Of a DNA stretch of 7,979 bases, positions 6,052 to 7,979 are shown piece after piece (within the stretch, counting starts at the first letter, position 1; every line of letters begins with the position of its first letter). This DNA is from an uncultured Bacilli bacterium. Its GTDB lineage: Bacteria; Bacillota_I; Bacilli_A; RF39; UBA660. The notes beneath the pieces are model-generated. The model was not told the origin of the DNA. It saw only the letters and a program-made list of their open reading frames with translations, and ran no database searches. The stretch covers positions 1-7,979 of the forward strand of contig CAOVIS010000049.1 of assembly GCA_948543905.1 (NCBI GenBank), written 5' to 3'. Both the position numbers and the translations under genes were made by a program.

Positions 6052-6080
6052 ACAAAAGAAAAAAGTAGGAATTTCCTACT
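6052..6080 (-). terminator. Intrinsic terminator of the zinc-ribbon membrane protein operon
   Basis: On the minus strand AGTAGGA pairs with TCCTACT (6064-6080, 7-bp stem, 3-nt loop AAT) and is followed at once by TTTTTTCTTTTG. It begins 17 nt after the stop codon of the zinc-ribbon gene at 6098. Stem, U-tract and position are all typical of a rho-independent terminator. Confidence 0.85.
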
Positions 6081-6097
6081 ATAGATTTTGTATTTTT

Positions 6098-6847
6098 TTA
6101 ATCAACGTTGGCAAGTAATATATTTAAAATCCAATATATAGCCATCCACGCTGTCATAAAAATTGTTAAAATATAAGCTTTTTGATTATCTTCAAATGTA
6201 TTTACATTTAAGAATCCAATAATATAATGGAAGAAACATAATAAAGCAGCTATAACCATTACAATTAAACCTAATGTACCAAGTTCAATTGCAAATAGTA
6301 AACTAACAACTATATTAGTTATTATAGATGGTGCCATACTAGTCGCATACAAACTTATTGCACTCTTATAACTAAAACTTTCATTTTTAGTAACTTTTGC
6401 AATTACAAAACTTACTGTAATAGGAATAAAAGCTAAAATAAAGTATGCAATCATCATATAAATCATAACTTGAATTCCATCAACATCAAGTGCTGATAAT
6501 AATCCCATTAATAATTCATCAAGAGCATTTACTCCACACATCATTAAAATACCAAATGATAATGCTACTACAACTAACATAATCATGCTACTTGCAATAT
6601 CCTTTTTAGCCACATTAGCATTAACTGTTCTAAATGGTTTCTTAAACATATTAATTAATGTTCCTAAAAATCCTTTTCCAAGTTTTGCTAAAGCCTCAGT
6701 ATCTACACTAATTGATACTTCCTCTTCTTTACAATCACATTTTTCTCCAGCATTTAACTCTTTACCACAATTTGTACAAAATCTTTTTTCTACTTGAACT
6801 TCTTCTGTTGCTTTTTTTCTTGTTGTTGTCTTTTTTTCTTCAGCCAT
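6098..6847 (-). CDS. Zinc-ribbon, multi-spanning membrane protein (Yip1-like)
   Basis: The N-terminus is charged and Lys/Thr-rich. A small zinc ribbon follows with four cysteines, C24-x2-C27 and C37-x-C39 (FCTNCGKELNAGEKCDC), predicted to bind zinc on the cytoplasmic side. The C-terminal half has about five membrane helices (roughly 83-106, 123-148, 172-190, 192-215, 225-246), an arrangement like the Yip1/DUF-type zinc-ribbon membrane proteins common in Bacillota. That family assignment is tentative and no enzymatic motif is seen. I start it at ATG 6847 rather than GTG 6856 because AAGGAG (6858-6863) is 10 nt from the ATG but only 1 nt from the GTG. It follows the NPCBM-type gene by 21 nt and is closed by a strong terminator, so the two are one transcript and may act together at the envelope. 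Confidence 0.8.
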   Translation of the reverse strand: MAEEKKTTTRKKATEEVQVEKRFCTNCGKELNAGEKCDCKEEEVSISVDTEALAKLGKGFLGTLINMFKKPFRTVNANVAKKDIASSMIMLVVVALSFGILMMCGVNALDELLMGLLSALDVDGIQVMIYMMIAYFILAFIPITVSFVIAKVTKNESFSYKSAISLYATSMAPSIITNIVVSLLFAIELGTLGLIVMVIAALLCFFHYIIGFLNVNTFEDNQKAYILTIFMTAWMAIYWILNILLANVD

Positions 6848-6868
6848 TTTTTTCACGCTCCTTCTAAC

Positions 6869-7979
6869 CTATTTATATAAATATGGCTCAACTAAATAAA
6901 TATAAAAATCTGTCCAATCACTAGGTTCACTAGTAGTTACAAACTCAAACTTTAAATCATCAATACCTGTTACATCTAAATCAATATTAGGCTTTAACTC
7001 ATTTGATTTAGTTATTTCTGAAGAACGATATAACTCTTTACCATCTCCATATATAACAATTGTTCCTTTAAAAGCCTTATCCCAATTTTCCCCTCTAACA
7101 ATTGTTGTTTTAAATCTCTTATAATCTCCATTTAACCGATAAGTACGGGCAAGAGTTTTACCATCAAAGCTAAATGATAAATAACTACTATAAGATTTTC
7201 CATTAATTGTTTTACTATAACTAGAACCATATGCTCCATAATCATAATCTACTACATATTTATCAGTTAACTTATCAGGCATTTTATCTTTATAAGTTTC
7301 TTTTAATTCAGATAATTCTTTATATTCACTACTATCACTAACATTATACAATGCTTCTATAGATTCATCTATTATTTTAATAATTTTACCATAATCTAAA
7401 TCTTTTTCTAATTCTGTAATCTCAGCTTTAGTTTTTTCTAAAACTTTACTTACTGCATTATTATAAAGATTTTTATAAGTATCAGTCGCCCCCAAATTAA
7501 TATTGTTAACCGTTTTATGATCATCTAAATAATCAATTTGCTTAATATAACTTTCTAATTGTTCTTGGTTATTCTGTGTCTCATTAACTAAAGATTCAAC
7601 TTCATTTTTTAAATTATTTAACTCATCAGCAATGTATCCTTCAATAAAATTTTGTGCTGCTCTATAATATGAATCAGCCTCTATAACTTTTTGATAATTA
7701 TAATAAGCACTATATTCTTCATTTTTTTCTTGATAAGATTTACCATTTAAATAATATTTTTTAGACTCATATAAATCTTCTAACTCATCAATATAAGTAT
7801 CATATTTATCTTCTTCAAGCATATATTTAGAACCTTTATAATACTTAAATATTTTTCCTAAAGCTCCAGTTACTTTTTCATATGCTTTATCTAAATCTTT
7901 AACATCCTTATATTCTGTATTAAAATTCTTAACCCATTTTTCCATGGTTTTACCAGTTGTATCTTTAATATTATTTAAA
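6869..7979 (-). CDS. Envelope-type protein with coiled coil and NPCBM-like C-terminal domain (5' end off the window)
   Basis: The frame is open to the right edge: codons before ATG 7945 read LNNIKDTTGKT with no stop. That ATG also has no Shine-Dalgarno site, so the true start and N-terminus lie outside. The visible part (about 369 residues) has an Asp/Glu/Lys/Tyr-rich helical region with repeat-like pieces such as SYQEKNEEYSAYYNYQKVI, which suggest TPR-like or coiled-coil helices. From about nt 7264 to the stop it turns into a beta-rich domain of about 130 residues (SYLSFSFDGKTLARTYRL, KGTIVIYGDGKELYRS, TGIDDLKFEFVT). This resembles NPCBM/NEW2-type carbohydrate-binding domains of the galactose-binding fold. 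No membrane segment is visible, and one may lie in the missing N-terminus, as in zinc-ribbon/TM surface proteins. The domain name is tentative. It is co-transcribed with the zinc-ribbon membrane protein 21 nt downstream. Confidence 0.75.
   Translation of the reverse strand, partial: LNNIKDTTGKTMEKWVKNFNTEYKDVKDLDKAYEKVTGALGKIFKYYKGSKYMLEEDKYDTYIDELEDLYESKKYYLNGKSYQEKNEEYSAYYNYQKVIEADSYYRAAQNFIEGYIADELNNLKNEVESLVNETQNNQEQLESYIKQIDYLDDHKTVNNINLGATDTYKNLYNNAVSKVLEKTKAEITELEKDLDYGKIIKIIDESIEALYNVSDSSEYKELSELKETYKDKMPDKLTDKYVVDYDYGAYGSSYSKTINGKSYSSYLSFSFDGKTLARTYRLNGDYKRFKTTIVRGENWDKAFKGTIVIYGDGKELYRSSEITKSNELKPNIDLDVTGIDDLKFEFVTTSEPSDWTDFYIYLVEPYLYK

Noticed and set aside
6585..6797. 70-codon plus-strand frame
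   Set aside because: It is antisense to the zinc-ribbon and first membrane parts of the minus-strand gene, with no independent support.
6848..6856. GTG start three codons upstream for the zinc-ribbon membrane protein
   Set aside because: AAGGAG ends only 1 nt before this GTG, too close for initiation, whereas its distance to ATG 6847 is acceptable.
1..7979. CRISPR array, tRNA or rRNA genes
   Set aside because: I saw no regularly spaced direct repeats, no tRNA cloverleaf or T-loop signature and no rRNA-like GC-rich conserved blocks on either strand.

Overview
This window comes from a very AT-rich, low-GC genome that reads with the standard bacterial code: TGG is used for Trp and TGA serves as a stop. 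Every convincing gene lies on the minus strand, most with Shine-Dalgarno sites of the AAGGAGG type. This style, together with a pyruvate:ferredoxin oxidoreductase, suggests an anaerobic Bacillota (Firmicutes) of the host-associated, AT-rich kind. The lineage cannot be fixed from this sequence alone.

In the direction of transcription (right to left) the layout is as follows. (1) 7979-6098: an envelope-type protein with a coiled-coil middle and an NPCBM-like C-terminal domain, whose N-terminus lies off the window. It is followed 21 nt later by a zinc-ribbon multi-spanning membrane protein, and the pair ends at a clear intrinsic terminator (6052-6080). (2) 6039-3370: a promoter followed by a tight three-gene operon of ZIP metal transporter, extended SDR (NAD-dependent epimerase/dehydratase family, TTG start) and patatin-like lipase. 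The last two overlap by 4 nt. A possible 43-aa ORF follows. (3) 3225-2443: a YebC-family gene with its own extended -10 promoter, covered by a nearly perfect 23-bp palindrome that looks like an operator. (4) 2442-2052: a 391-nt stretch without a convincing protein gene. It holds a good promoter and a strongly structured RNA-like region that resembles the 3' end/omega-RNA part of an IS200/IS605 TnpB element. A second promoter follows it. (5) 2051-1: an unrecognised membrane-anchored exported protein, then 16 nt later the start of nifJ (pyruvate:ferredoxin oxidoreductase), which runs off the left edge.

The genes form small operons rather than one pathway. PFOR makes acetyl-CoA and reduced ferredoxin, YebC belongs to translation or regulation, ZIP brings in divalent metals, and the SDR and patatin proteins presumably act on linked small-molecule or lipid substrates. 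The most unusual item is the structured RNA locus at about 2161-2351, a candidate orphan omega-RNA with its own promoter and no nuclease gene beside it.
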